Source: Nitrospiraceae bacterium
GTDB taxonomy: Bacteria > Nitrospirota > Thermodesulfovibrionia > UBA6902
DNA: 47,395 bases
Assembly (NCBI GenBank): GCA_003599425.1
Contig: QZKC01000058.1
Span: 1 to 47,395 of the forward strand
Reading direction: 5' to 3'
How positions within the stretch are numbered: position 1 is the first letter of the stretch; the number at the start of each line of letters is the position of its first letter. The notes beneath the pieces were generated by a model. The model searched no databases. It saw only the letters and a program-made list of their open reading frames with translations, and was not told the DNA's origin. Both the position numbers and the translations under genes were made by a program. Of the stretch, positions 25,296 to 33,282 are shown piece by piece.

Positions 25296-25788
25296 GTTAC
25301 CTCCTGAATTATCTTTGTGTAGCATCACTGGGAAACATAATTCCTTGTAATGATGCTGCCATTGCTTGTTGTCCTGTTCAATGTTTAAATGATGCAATCG
25401 TATTGTGGCAGGGGATTCATTGAAAACACCGCAATAGTTTCCAATAGCCTGTATGAATTGGTTGGCTGAACCCGGGGTAGGGTCAGTACAAGCGGTTTGG
25501 GTAACTATACCACCATGGACTGTGCTGCAGGTTTTCAGTGCTGCAACCGCGGCTTCAACTACCCCTGCCACAAAATGTTTGAGTGTAAAAATATAGACAA
25601 AAAGATGCGATAATTTTTGCGCGAATGAACGCAAATAGTAATGTAGCTTTGTGTTAATGCAATACTGTTTCACACCTACCCCGGTTGCAATTAATTAATG
25701 TGAAATCATCATATTTGTTGCAAAAAATTTGCCAAAAACAATATGCTTTTTAAACAGGGAGATAGATTTGTGAAGAAATTCGGAGTTG
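25296..25788. other. Intergenic region upstream of the YadA-head-like gene
   Basis: Nearly 500 bases hold only short spurious ORFs. The in-frame upstream extension of the repeat protein lacks a ribosome site and resembles no family I know. I see no RNA gene and no clear -10/-35 or -24/-12 promoter; a long leader is possible. Confidence 0.5.
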
Positions 25789-25868
25789 GTCATTATGGCA
25801 ATCGAGGTGTCATAATGACAATAATATTTACGAATAGCGTAAATATTATTTACGCTATTATGACCTCG
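25789..25868. repeat. Cluster of overlapping perfect palindromes
   Basis: Two perfect 13-bp-arm hairpins share sequence and exclude each other. One pairs AATAATATTTACG (25820-25832) with CGTAAATATTATT (25838-25850). The other pairs AATAGCGTAAATA (25833-25845) with TATTTACGCTATT (25847-25859). Outside them GTCATTATG (25789-25797) pairs with CATAATGAC (25811-25819), and CGAGG (25803) with CCTCG (25864). The cluster covers the stop codon of the gene at 25858-26427. There is no T-run, so it is not a standard terminator. Confidence 0.75.
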
Positions 25869-26427
25869 GCTTTGCAAGTATCTCAAGAACTTTTAAATCC
25901 AGAAATCTCTTTGATGCTGCGGCCCGTATAATTGCAACTGTGTCAGCACCATAGCCAGTGCCAGCGACAGCTATGATCTCTTCCCCCTCAGGGATGAGCC
26001 CTGCGTCAGCAGCCATCATAATAATTTCACAACATACTTTTACCCCCTCTCCAAATCTCCGGAGAGTTTGCGCTACAAGGAGAGTAGGGTAGACACCGCT
26101 GAATTTCTTTGCCAAAGCTGTTTCAAGTCCATGGGTGATTATGGTTCCTGTATAAATTTTTGCTCCGGCATCCTGCATTCTTCTTCTCGCTTCCTCGGTA
26201 AGCTCAATACTGTTAGGCTCCTTGAATCCGAATGAGTGAGTGACCGCAACCAGATTCACATTTTTATCCTTCAAACCTTCTGCAAAGAGCTGACCTACAG
26301 CGCCGCGTGTGGTCGCGACTACTACATGTTTGTAACCGGACTCGCGCAGCGCCGTATTTACGATCTCAAAACACTGTTCAGTATTTACTTCTCCTGGCTT
26401 CTCAAAATAGGTAACGATCCTCTGCAT
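25858..26427 (-). CDS. Stand-alone pyruvate-kinase C-terminal-like protein
   Basis: This 189-residue protein looks like the alpha/beta domain that ends pyruvate kinase, in the free-standing family found in anaerobic bacteria and archaea. Features are 'HVVVATTRGAVGQLFAEGL' near the N-terminus, the 'VAVTHSFGF' strand-turn, and C-terminal 'EEIIAVAGTGYGADTVAII'. No pyruvate kinase barrel is present nearby. AGGAGA precedes the ATG. It is divergent from mazG with 86 bases between them. The biochemical role of this family is not known to me. Its stop codon lies in a palindrome cluster. Confidence 0.7.
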   Translation of the reverse strand: MQRIVTYFEKPGEVNTEQCFEIVNTALRESGYKHVVVATTRGAVGQLFAEGLKDKNVNLVAVTHSFGFKEPNSIELTEEARRRMQDAGAKIYTGTIITHGLETALAKKFSGVYPTLLVAQTLRRFGEGVKVCCEIIMMAADAGLIPEGEEIIAVAGTGYGADTVAIIRAAASKRFLDLKVLEILAKPRS

Positions 26428-26513
26428 ATTTTCTCCTGCTTGTTAAATTTGATATCCGGCATTTTACTGGAAATCATCAACCGCTATCAAGGGAAATCTG
26501 ATATACTCTCAGG

Positions 26514-27281
26514 ATGAATTTTCAGGAACTTGTCGATATCGTTGCGAAACTTCGCGGGCCCGACGGTTGCCCCTGGGACAGGGAGCAGACCAGAGAGAGT
26601 CTTAAGCCCTATCTCATAGAAGAGTTCTATGAACTCATTGACGCCTTTGATGAAAATGATACCGAAGGCATGAAAGAAGAATTCGGGGACCTCCTCTTTC
26701 AGATCGTTCTTCAGAGCCAGCTTGCAAAAGAGCAGGGGCGGTTCGATATTTATGATGTCATAGACGGCATTTCCCAGAAGATGGTCAGGCGGCATCCTCA
26801 TGTGTTTGGCGACAGGGATCTGAGAACATCGGAAGATGTAAAGGTATGGTGGGAGGACCACAAAAAGAAGGAAGGGAAAAACCATGAATCAGCCCTTGGA
26901 GGGGTTCCTGCATCATTGCCTACGCTGTTGAGAGCCCAAAAGCTTCAGTTGAAGGCAACAAAGGTCGGTTTTGACTGGGAAAAGATCGGGGACGTATTTG
27001 AAAAGCTCGATGAGGAAGTGGCCGAGCTGAAAGAGGCGGCCGGCAAAAGGAGCCGTGATGAAATGGAAGGAGAGCTTGGAGATATCTTTTTCGTGCTTGT
27101 AAGAATAGCTAATTTCATTGGTGTCAACCCTGAAGACGCTCTGAGAAAGACTATTCATAAATTCATTCAGAGGTTCACGCAAATTGAGAAAGAGGCATCG
27201 CTTCAAGGCAAGAAGCTTTCAGATATGACCCTTGCAGAAATGGACGTGCTGTGGAACAGGGCCAAGGAAGACCTGGGGTGA
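26514..27281 (+). CDS. mazG: Nucleoside triphosphate pyrophosphohydrolase MazG
   Basis: This 255-residue, two-domain enzyme hydrolyses (d)NTPs to NMP and pyrophosphate, cleaning aberrant nucleotides. The N-terminal 'LRGPDGCPWDREQT' and 'EEFYELIDA' ... 'EEFGDLLFQ' are metal-binding helices of the first MazG domain. 'EEVAELKEA' and 'GELGDIFFVLVRIAN' belong to the second. The 'VGFDW' linker is typical. Length fits the E. coli-type protein. It is the only plus-strand gene between 8.5 kb and the end of the window. Confidence 0.96.
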   Translation: MNFQELVDIVAKLRGPDGCPWDREQTRESLKPYLIEEFYELIDAFDENDTEGMKEEFGDLLFQIVLQSQLAKEQGRFDIYDVIDGISQKMVRRHPHVFGDRDLRTSEDVKVWWEDHKKKEGKNHESALGGVPASLPTLLRAQKLQLKATKVGFDWEKIGDVFEKLDEEVAELKEAAGKRSRDEMEGELGDIFFVLVRIANFIGVNPEDALRKTIHKFIQRFTQIEKEASLQGKKLSDMTLAEMDVLWNRAKEDLG

Positions 27282-27410
27282 TCACATCTTTTTATACACA
27301 AAAGGCATTTTACATTTTGCTTCAAAGCCCTCATGTATCTTTTACAGAATAATTTCTTTTGCCGATAAAGCTTATTTTAAAAATGTGTCGCATAGAAATT
27401 CTCCGCAGAC

Positions 27411-27441
27411 CACCCTCTGTGCCTTTGTCTCTCTGTGCCTT
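27411..27441. repeat. Dispersed short repeat (CACAGAG/ACAAAGGCAC type)
   Basis: The minus strand reads AAGGCACAGAGAGACAAAGGCACAGAG. The same words occur at 35701-35737 on the plus strand. It lies between the convergent mazG and NuoG-like genes. It is a simple dispersed intergenic repeat rather than a coding remnant. Confidence 0.6.
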
Positions 27442-27446
27442 CCATT

Positions 27447-29921
27447 TCACACTGCTTCAATCCTCACTGCATCAGGGGATGTCCCCCATCTGCCGGATGA
27501 ACTCCTGAGGGCACTTATCCGGCTGTGAGGAAAATGCGCAGGGACATAGACAGTGCCCTCGGGAACACTGTCAGAGACAGCCGTTTTGATATACACTGTA
27601 CCCAGTTTTGAAGTAACCTTGACATGGCCATTATCCGCAATGCCAAACTTCTCAGCATCGTTCTCACTCATCTCCAGCCTTGCCTCTGATGTTACAAGGT
27701 TCAGTGAATGAGACCACGTCGACATGCTGCCTGAATGCTGCAGGATGTCCCTTGTCACGAGTCTGAACGGATAATGTGGATCACTGCCTCCGTTGTGTCT
27801 GTACTCTACGGGATTGAAGGCCTTTCTTTCTTCTTTTTCCTGTGTCTGTTTTTCGAGCAACAGTGACTTTATGCTTTCCTGAACTGATTGCAGATTTCTA
27901 AACTTCATGTCTTTTCCCATAGTGCGTGCAAGATTGTTCAGGATCATCCAGTCCGGAAGCGACTCTCCTGCCGGGTCGACGAGTTTATACACCCGTTGCA
28001 GGGTACCCCCGGCATTCATGAATGTGCCGTCTTTTTCTCCCCAGCCTGATGCAGGCAGCACCACGTGTGCAAGCCTGGCTGTTTCCGTCATGAAGATATC
28101 CTGTACTACCAGAAAATCAAGCGATTTCAGTGTCCTGTGGACAGTCGCACTGTCAGGGAATGCAGCGGCAGGGTCCTCTCCCATTACATACAAGGCCCGT
28201 ATGGGAATATCATCAGCATACAGCATTTCTGTAATTCCGAGGTCCCGGGAAGGTGTCAGAGGCCTGACTCCCATTCTGTAAAGACCGTATGTATTTGCGT
28301 GCTCAGCGGGGATCTGCAGGCAGTGGGAATCATCACCGAGGAGGTGAACGAGGTTTGCTGCGGCAAGCACTGTATCCAGGCCCTTGGTGTTTTCTGAAGC
28401 GCTTACAGATAGAGAAATCATCCTGCTCTTTGATCTGGCGATCGTTTTCGCTGCGGATATAATATCTTTTTCCGTAATGCCCGTGATCTGTGAAACCTTT
28501 TCAGGGGTGTAAGCAGCGAGCGAGTCTCTGAGGGGTTTAAAATAAAGCGCCTGCACTTCAGTTTCACGGTCAAAATGTTTTCTGTCGATGATCACCTTCA
28601 TAAGGCCGTTGAGCAGGGCCATGCCAGTTCCGTCCTTTATCCGGAGCCATTGGCTGCTATGCCGGGTCAGTTTTGTTTCCCGTGAGTCCGCCACGATAAG
28701 ATGTGCACCTTCTCTTTTTGCCTGGAGTATATTAAGCCCGAACAGGGGATGTGTTACGGAAATATCTGATTCGATGACAAAAAGGACCTCTTTGCCGAGA
28801 GGTGATTTCAGGTCAATGGGATGGATCTTCTCACCGAACGCCATTTCCCAGGCCCTTTGCACGCTGCCGTAACCGAATGCAGCGGATGAGTCTATGTTGT
28901 TAGTGCCGATCACATTCTTTATAAACTTCTGAAAAACGTAATTGTCTTCATTGGTGCATCGTGGAGAACCGATCGCACCGATAGCATTGGCACCGTGAGA
29001 CTTCACTATGTCTCTGAGATTCTCAGAGACATAGTGAAGGGCCTCTTTCCATGAAGAAGGGACAAGCTGGCCGTCTTTTCTGATGAGCGGTTTTTTTAGA
29101 CGGTGCTCGCTATAGATATAATCAAAGCCGAACCTTCCCCTGCCGCACAGGTTGCCTTCGTTTATCCCCCTGTCTTCCTTTCCTCTGGACCTAACTATCT
29201 TTCCGTCAGCTATTCCAAGTGTAAGGGTGCACCCGCAGCCACAGAAGGGGCATACGGAATCTTTCTCCTCAAGTGACCATGGCCGGGCCTTGTACTTAAA
29301 AGGTTTGCTCAGAATGGCTCCAGTAGGGCAGACATCAATGCACTGGCCGCAGTGATCACATTCAAGTACCTCTCCGAACGCAGGCTGAACAACGGTAGAG
29401 AAGCCTCTGCCGATGAAACCGAGGGCCGATCTGCCCTGATGCTCTGCACAGACCCTTACACATTTGCCGCAGAGTATGCATCTGCTGGAGTTTAATTCTA
29501 CAAAGGGCCCCCTGGTATAAGGCAGAGCGTGTTTTTTCTCGCGCATGAAGCGTCCCTCGGGGCTGCCGTATTGATAGACCATATCTTGTACGGAACACTC
29601 TCCGGCCCTGTCACAAACCGGGCAGTCAAGAGGGTGATGAACCAGCATGAGCTCAAGCACGGTCTGGCGTATTTTCCTCACTTTCGGAGTATCTGTCCAG
29701 ACAATGATTCCCTCGGTCGCCAGTGTAGCGCACGAGGCCTCAAGTTTCTTCTGCCCCTCTATTTCCACAACACACATCCTGCAGCCGCCATGCGGAACTA
29801 CCCGTTTGTCATAGCAGAGATTGGGTATTTTAATGCCGTTGCTCAACGCGGCCTGAAGGATAGTGCTGCCTTTTTCTGTCTGTACCTTTTTACCATTTAT
29901 TGTGAGTTCTATCATACTCAT
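27447..29921 (-). CDS. NuoG/FdhA-like molybdopterin-fold Fe-S subunit, catalytic Cys/Sec missing
   Basis: This 824-residue protein has GGAGGTGAC before the ATG. It carries an N-terminal [2Fe-2S] domain ('CYDKRVVPHGGCRMC'), the His-Cys3 cluster region ('HHPLDCPVCDRAGEC'), two [4Fe-4S] ferredoxin motifs ('CILCGKCVRVC', 'CDHCGQCIDVC') and a fourth cluster ('CPFCGCGC') heading the molybdopterin oxidoreductase domain. The sequence follows formate dehydrogenase closely ('RCTNEDNYVFQKF', 'IGTNN'), but where FDH has Cys or Sec then His this protein reads 'IDSSAAFGYGSV'. The nearby 'LCVKGRFG' Lys of FDH is absent ('LCGRGRFG'). So it probably does not oxidise formate and acts as an electron-wire subunit like NuoG. 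It is last in the nfn/hnd-like operon. Confidence 0.88.
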   Translation of the reverse strand: MSMIELTINGKKVQTEKGSTILQAALSNGIKIPNLCYDKRVVPHGGCRMCVVEIEGQKKLEASCATLATEGIIVWTDTPKVRKIRQTVLELMLVHHPLDCPVCDRAGECSVQDMVYQYGSPEGRFMREKKHALPYTRGPFVELNSSRCILCGKCVRVCAEHQGRSALGFIGRGFSTVVQPAFGEVLECDHCGQCIDVCPTGAILSKPFKYKARPWSLEEKDSVCPFCGCGCTLTLGIADGKIVRSRGKEDRGINEGNLCGRGRFGFDYIYSEHRLKKPLIRKDGQLVPSSWKEALHYVSENLRDIVKSHGANAIGAIGSPRCTNEDNYVFQKFIKNVIGTNNIDSSAAFGYGSVQRAWEMAFGEKIHPIDLKSPLGKEVLFVIESDISVTHPLFGLNILQAKREGAHLIVADSRETKLTRHSSQWLRIKDGTGMALLNGLMKVIIDRKHFDRETEVQALYFKPLRDSLAAYTPEKVSQITGITEKDIISAAKTIARSKSRMISLSVSASENTKGLDTVLAAANLVHLLGDDSHCLQIPAEHANTYGLYRMGVRPLTPSRDLGITEMLYADDIPIRALYVMGEDPAAAFPDSATVHRTLKSLDFLVVQDIFMTETARLAHVVLPASGWGEKDGTFMNAGGTLQRVYKLVDPAGESLPDWMILNNLARTMGKDMKFRNLQSVQESIKSLLLEKQTQEKEERKAFNPVEYRHNGGSDPHYPFRLVTRDILQHSGSMSTWSHSLNLVTSEARLEMSENDAEKFGIADNGHVKVTSKLGTVYIKTAVSDSVPEGTVYVPAHFPHSRISALRSSSGRWGTSPDAVRIEAV

Positions 29922-29985
29922 GGTGTCACCTCCATTTTATTAACTTTTAAAATGCCCTACCGCCTTTGCTGTGGAGCCTCTTTGT

Positions 29986-30066
29986 TTCCCTCCCCCTTGA
30001 CGAGGGAGGGAAGGGTGGGGGTGTAATCACCCTCTCCTTAATCCCCTCCCGTCAAGGGAGGGGAGA
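29986..30066. repeat. Two-hairpin intergenic repeat, copy A
   Basis: Two GC-rich hairpins (CCCTCC...GGAGGG and CCCCTCCC-GTCAA-GGGAGGGG) are joined by a short linker. The second hairpin with its flanks, 25 bases, is identical to copy B at 33181-33273, in the same orientation. It overlaps the 3' end of the NuoF-like gene and supplies its last codons and stop. It resembles a BIME/REP-type element. Confidence 0.85.
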
Positions 30067-31975
30067 CTTTAAGATGCTCAGCTATCTCTGCGGCAGGGAA
30101 ATTCAATCCAAACTGGTTTCCTGCAAGCGCTCCGGCGAGTTTTTCTATTTCTGCATCTCCGACATTGCGCGCGTAAACAGGAAGGATCTTTATAGAATTG
30201 AAATTGCATGTGTCCCAGCAGGTCCTGCAATGTACACAGAGGCACTGAACAATGGCATGCGGTTTCTTTTTCTCTCCTGCAATGGCCTTTGAAGGACACG
30301 CCCTCATGCAGGCACCGCATCCCTTGCAGAGAGTTGCGTCAATATAAAAGGTGCAGAGATCACGGCAGACGCCTGTTTGGCACCACTTTTCGTGAATGTG
30401 CATTTCATATTCGTGTCTGAAATACCGCAGCGTTGAAAGCACGGGAGTAGGCGCGGACTGTCCAAGGCCGCACAATGACGACTCGATAATGTCGTGGGAA
30501 AGATCTTCAAGGGTCTCTATGTCGCAGTCTTTACCCCGTCCTTCAGAGATATCTGTGAGCATGTCATACATCACTTTGGTGCCGACCCTGCAGGGCACAC
30601 ATTTTCCACAGGACTCATCAGCAGTAAACTCAAGAAAGAACTTTGCAATGTTCACCATGCAGTTGCTGTCATCCATCACGACCATGCCGCCTGAGCCTAC
30701 GATAGCTCCGCTCTTTTTGATATCCTCATAGGAAACGCGCGTATCAAGATACTCTTCAGGGATACACCCTCCTGAAGGTCCTCCAAGCTGCACTGCCTTG
30801 AATTTCCTCCCCTTCTTCTTTATACCGCCGCCGATATCATAGATGATCCTCCTGAGCGTAGTGTCCATAGGGACTTCAACTAATCCGACATTGTGTATTG
30901 CACCGGTAAGTGCAAAGACTTTTGTTCCCGCGCTCTCCTCAGTGCCAAAGCTTTTGTACCAGTCCGCGCCGTTCAGGATGATCTGAGGAATATTTGCAAA
31001 GGTCTCCACATTGTTCAGGACTGTCGGCTTGTCCCACAGTCCTTTGACCGCAGAACGCCATAGCTTCGGCCTCGGCATACCTCGTTTCCCCTCGATGGAA
31101 CGCATCAGGGCTGTGGCCTCACCGCAGACAAACGCACCCGCGCCCTGGTATATCTCAAGGTCAAAGTCAAACCCTGTATCGAGGATATTCTTTCCCAGCA
31201 ATCCCGCATCGTAACACAGGTCAATGGCGATCTGCAGCCGTTTTACTGCAAGGGGATATTCTGCCCGTACATAGATGTAGCCTTTGTGCGACTGGGTTGC
31301 AGCGCCGCAGATAATCATGCCTTCTATTACTGCATGCGGATCAGCCTCCATGACCGACCTGTCCATGAAGGCGCCGGGATCACCCTCATCGCCGTTGCAT
31401 ACAACAAATTTAAGGTCGGACTTTATCTTGAGTCCGAGCTCCCATTTTTTTCCTGTGGGAAAGCCTGCGCCGCCTCTTCCCCTTAATCCTGAATCGCTCA
31501 CAACCTTTACTATATCTTCGGGACTCATCTCAGTGAGCGCCTTTGCAAGCGCCTGATAACCGTCCCTCGTTATATAGTCTTCGAGCTTTTCAGGATTTAT
31601 CATCCCCTTGTTCCTCAGCACGAGTGACACCTGATATTTAAAAAAGGGAATGTCTTTGAGGAGCGGGATTGTGGATTTTTTCTGCGGCTCAGTGAACATC
31701 AGTTTCTCGTAGGGCCTGCCCTTCAGAAAATGCTCCTCCACAAGTTTGGGAATCTCCTCAACGTTAAGCTTCTGATAAAAGACTTCGTCAGGATACACTG
31801 CCATCACAGGCCCTTCTGCGCAGTAGCCGTTGCATCCTGTCAGGACTATCTCAATCTCCTTATCAAGTCCTCTCTTTTTAAGCTCTTCATGGAGGGCTGC
31901 TGTCACCTTGCGGCTTCCGCTTGATACGCAGCCGGTACCTGTACATAACATTAAATTTGTTCGGATCGCTCCCAT
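30038..31975 (-). CDS. NuoF/HndC-like NADH-binding flavoprotein subunit
   Basis: This 645-residue protein has AGGAGG before the ATG. Domains in order: an N-terminal thioredoxin-like [2Fe-2S] domain ('CTGTGC', 'CNGYC'); an FMN/NADH-binding domain with 'GLRGRGGAGFPTG', 'CNGDEGDPGAFMD' and 'GAFVCGEATAL'; an SLBB segment; the NuoF [4Fe-4S] helix ('ESCGKCVPCRVGT'); and a C-terminal two-cluster ferredoxin ('CKGCGACMRAC', 'CVHCRTCWDTC'). This is the layout of HndC/HydB-type subunits that pass electrons between NADH and Fe-S partners and can take part in flavin-based electron bifurcation. The last nine residues ('SPPLTGGD' and nearby) come from a repeat element, so the original C-terminus may have been altered. 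Confidence 0.94.
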   Translation of the reverse strand: MGAIRTNLMLCTGTGCVSSGSRKVTAALHEELKKRGLDKEIEIVLTGCNGYCAEGPVMAVYPDEVFYQKLNVEEIPKLVEEHFLKGRPYEKLMFTEPQKKSTIPLLKDIPFFKYQVSLVLRNKGMINPEKLEDYITRDGYQALAKALTEMSPEDIVKVVSDSGLRGRGGAGFPTGKKWELGLKIKSDLKFVVCNGDEGDPGAFMDRSVMEADPHAVIEGMIICGAATQSHKGYIYVRAEYPLAVKRLQIAIDLCYDAGLLGKNILDTGFDFDLEIYQGAGAFVCGEATALMRSIEGKRGMPRPKLWRSAVKGLWDKPTVLNNVETFANIPQIILNGADWYKSFGTEESAGTKVFALTGAIHNVGLVEVPMDTTLRRIIYDIGGGIKKKGRKFKAVQLGGPSGGCIPEEYLDTRVSYEDIKKSGAIVGSGGMVVMDDSNCMVNIAKFFLEFTADESCGKCVPCRVGTKVMYDMLTDISEGRGKDCDIETLEDLSHDIIESSLCGLGQSAPTPVLSTLRYFRHEYEMHIHEKWCQTGVCRDLCTFYIDATLCKGCGACMRACPSKAIAGEKKKPHAIVQCLCVHCRTCWDTCNFNSIKILPVYARNVGDAEIEKLAGALAGNQFGLNFPAAEIAEHLKVSPPLTGGD

Positions 31976-31995
31976 GGTTCCTCCTTCTTATTTTT

Positions 31996-32379
31996 TCAGC
32001 ATGTTGTTTCACACCCCACGACAAGCGCGTATTTCTCGACCGGATTGCCTCTTAGGACATGCTCCCTGAAAATCTCCCTCGCCTTTCGGTCGTTGAGTTT
32101 GCAGTATCTGACAGGCGGCTGATTTATGAGCTCGACCGTTGCGAGCGGTTCACGCGCGCAGAGGCCTCCGCAGCTTGATCTCTTGACGATAACGTCAGTT
32201 ATATTGGCCTTTAGAATTTCATCCACCATGGCTTTCAGTACCTTGTTCGCCCCTGCGGCTACCCCGCATGGCCCCATATGGACGATGACCTTGGCCCTGT
32301 ATCCGCCTTCTTTCAGGTTAAATACGGCTGAATAGTTTTCCTTGATCTTTTTGAGATCTTCTATGCTGAACTTGTTCAT
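31996..32379 (-). CDS. HndB-like thioredoxin-fold [2Fe-2S] protein
   Basis: This 127-residue protein has AAAGGAG before the ATG. Family signatures are 'GPCGVAAGANKVLKAM' and 'SSCGGLCAREPLATVEL', the Cys positions of HndB-type subunits of NADP-reducing hydrogenases. A further CETTC ends the protein. It lies 20 bases upstream of the NuoF-like gene and 34 downstream of the receiver-NuoE fusion, the usual place for an HndB. It is probably an electron-transfer subunit of the complex. No hydrogenase subunit (HndD) is present in the operon. Confidence 0.88.
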   Translation of the reverse strand: MNKFSIEDLKKIKENYSAVFNLKEGGYRAKVIVHMGPCGVAAGANKVLKAMVDEILKANITDVIVKRSSCGGLCAREPLATVELINQPPVRYCKLNDRKAREIFREHVLRGNPVEKYALVVGCETTC

Positions 32380-32413
32380 CTTGCTTCTCCTTTCCCGCTG
32401 AAGCGCCTCATCT

Positions 32414-33157
32414 TTAGTGCTGCGCTGTCGCGTTCGCAGGTAAATACTTGTTGAAGGAATTTATTGCCTTCCATCTGGGCAGTGCGCATGTATATCCCGA
32501 CCTGTAGTCATAACTGTCGGGTAACTGCTGATCCTGCTTTGTCCTGAAGCAGGAGTGCAGTGAAACAATGCTATGTATTTCAGAGGGGTATATGTTCATG
32601 GCCTGCGCAATGTGCTTCTGCACTGTATAGGGGAGATATCCGAATATATCCTGGGCGCGCACTAATACCGCAAGTACCGGGACTGTGCTGCCTGACTCAT
32701 TTCTGAACTGGTGAATGATCTGGTCCAGTTCCGAAAACATCGACTGCGGAAAATCTTCTCCGGACGCATTTGCTGAAGAATTCGCTCTCATGCAGGTTAT
32801 CGTGTTGTGTATTACGTTCTTCAGGGCTGCAGGCGTAAAAGGTTTCATCATATGGTCGTTCACCCCGAGCTTGAGCGCCTCTTTTATTGTTTCCTGCAGC
32901 AAATACCCGGTGATGACCACAATCCCTGTTGAAGGCCGGTTATTCTTTATCCATTTCACGAGTGCTATACCGTCGATCTCGAGCATGTTAAGGTCTGTAA
33001 GGACAAGGTCGTAATTATTTTTCTCCATACACTGCATTGCCTCTTTTGCGCTGAGCACACCTTCTACGCTGTACCCCTCGGCTTTCAGTACCCTCTCGGC
33101 GCTCATGATAGCTATTGGTTCATCATCCACGATCAAAATGCTTATGCTGTCTTTCAT
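32414..33157 (-). CDS. Receiver domain fused to a truncated NuoE/HndA-like domain
   Basis: This 247-residue protein has GGAGGTG before the ATG. Residues 1-120 form a complete response-regulator receiver: 'IVDDEP', phospho-acceptor Asp in 'LTDLNMLEIDG', Thr in 'VITGY' and Lys in 'MMKPF'. From about 138 the sequence is the helical N-terminal part of NuoE/HndA ('VRAQDIFGYLPYTVQKHIAQ', 'YPSEIHSIVSLHSCF'). The thioredoxin-like [2Fe-2S] domain that should follow is reduced to about 35 residues ('GYTCALPRWKAINSF') with only one of its four cluster cysteines. Only 34 bases separate it from HndB, so no hidden remainder fits. It sits where the NuoE subunit of the complex is expected, and may be a phosphorylation-responsive adaptor. 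No other NuoE is present. Confidence 0.85.
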   Translation of the reverse strand: MKDSISILIVDDEPIAIMSAERVLKAEGYSVEGVLSAKEAMQCMEKNNYDLVLTDLNMLEIDGIALVKWIKNNRPSTGIVVITGYLLQETIKEALKLGVNDHMMKPFTPAALKNVIHNTITCMRANSSANASGEDFPQSMFSELDQIIHQFRNESGSTVPVLAVLVRAQDIFGYLPYTVQKHIAQAMNIYPSEIHSIVSLHSCFRTKQDQQLPDSYDYRSGYTCALPRWKAINSFNKYLPANATAQH

Positions 33158-33180
33158 CGTTGCACCTCCTTTTTTAATAG

Positions 33181-33273
33181 TTCCCTCTCCCCTTGCGGGA
33201 GAGGGTTAGGGTGAGGGGAATATAAGTTTATTTCACCCTCCCCTTGTTCCCCTCCCGTCAAGGGAGGGGAGAT
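33181..33273. repeat. Two-hairpin intergenic repeat, copy B
   Basis: CCCTCTCCC-CTTGC-GGGAGAGGG is followed by a linker and CCCCTCCC-GTCAA-GGGAGGGG, with the same plan and orientation as copy A at 29986-30066 and 25 identical bases. It lies between nfnB and the receiver-NuoE gene, within the presumed operon. The two copies bracket the receiver-NuoE, HndB-like and NuoF-like genes. Confidence 0.85.
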
Positions 33274-33282
33274 ATTTCTTAC

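Noticed and set aside
25296-25673. N-terminal extension of the YadA-head-like protein
   Set aside because: The internal ATG at 25295 has a GGAGGT site and starts a clear signal peptide; the extension has no ribosome site and no family resemblance.
29040-29060. Small inverted repeat in the NuoG-like gene near 29000-29035 (tatgtctctgagattctcagagacata)
   Set aside because: It is a clear palindrome but lies within a well-conserved coding region and is explained by codon choice; no sign of function.
27447-29921. Formate dehydrogenase alpha subunit
   Set aside because: Overall similarity is high, but the Mo-ligand Cys/Sec with its following His and the active-site Lys are missing, so I call it NuoG/FdhA-like without assigning formate oxidation.
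30038-32379. NADP-reducing hydrogenase (Hnd) operon
   Set aside because: HndB- and HndC-like genes are present, but no [FeFe]-hydrogenase subunit with H-cluster motifs exists in the operon.
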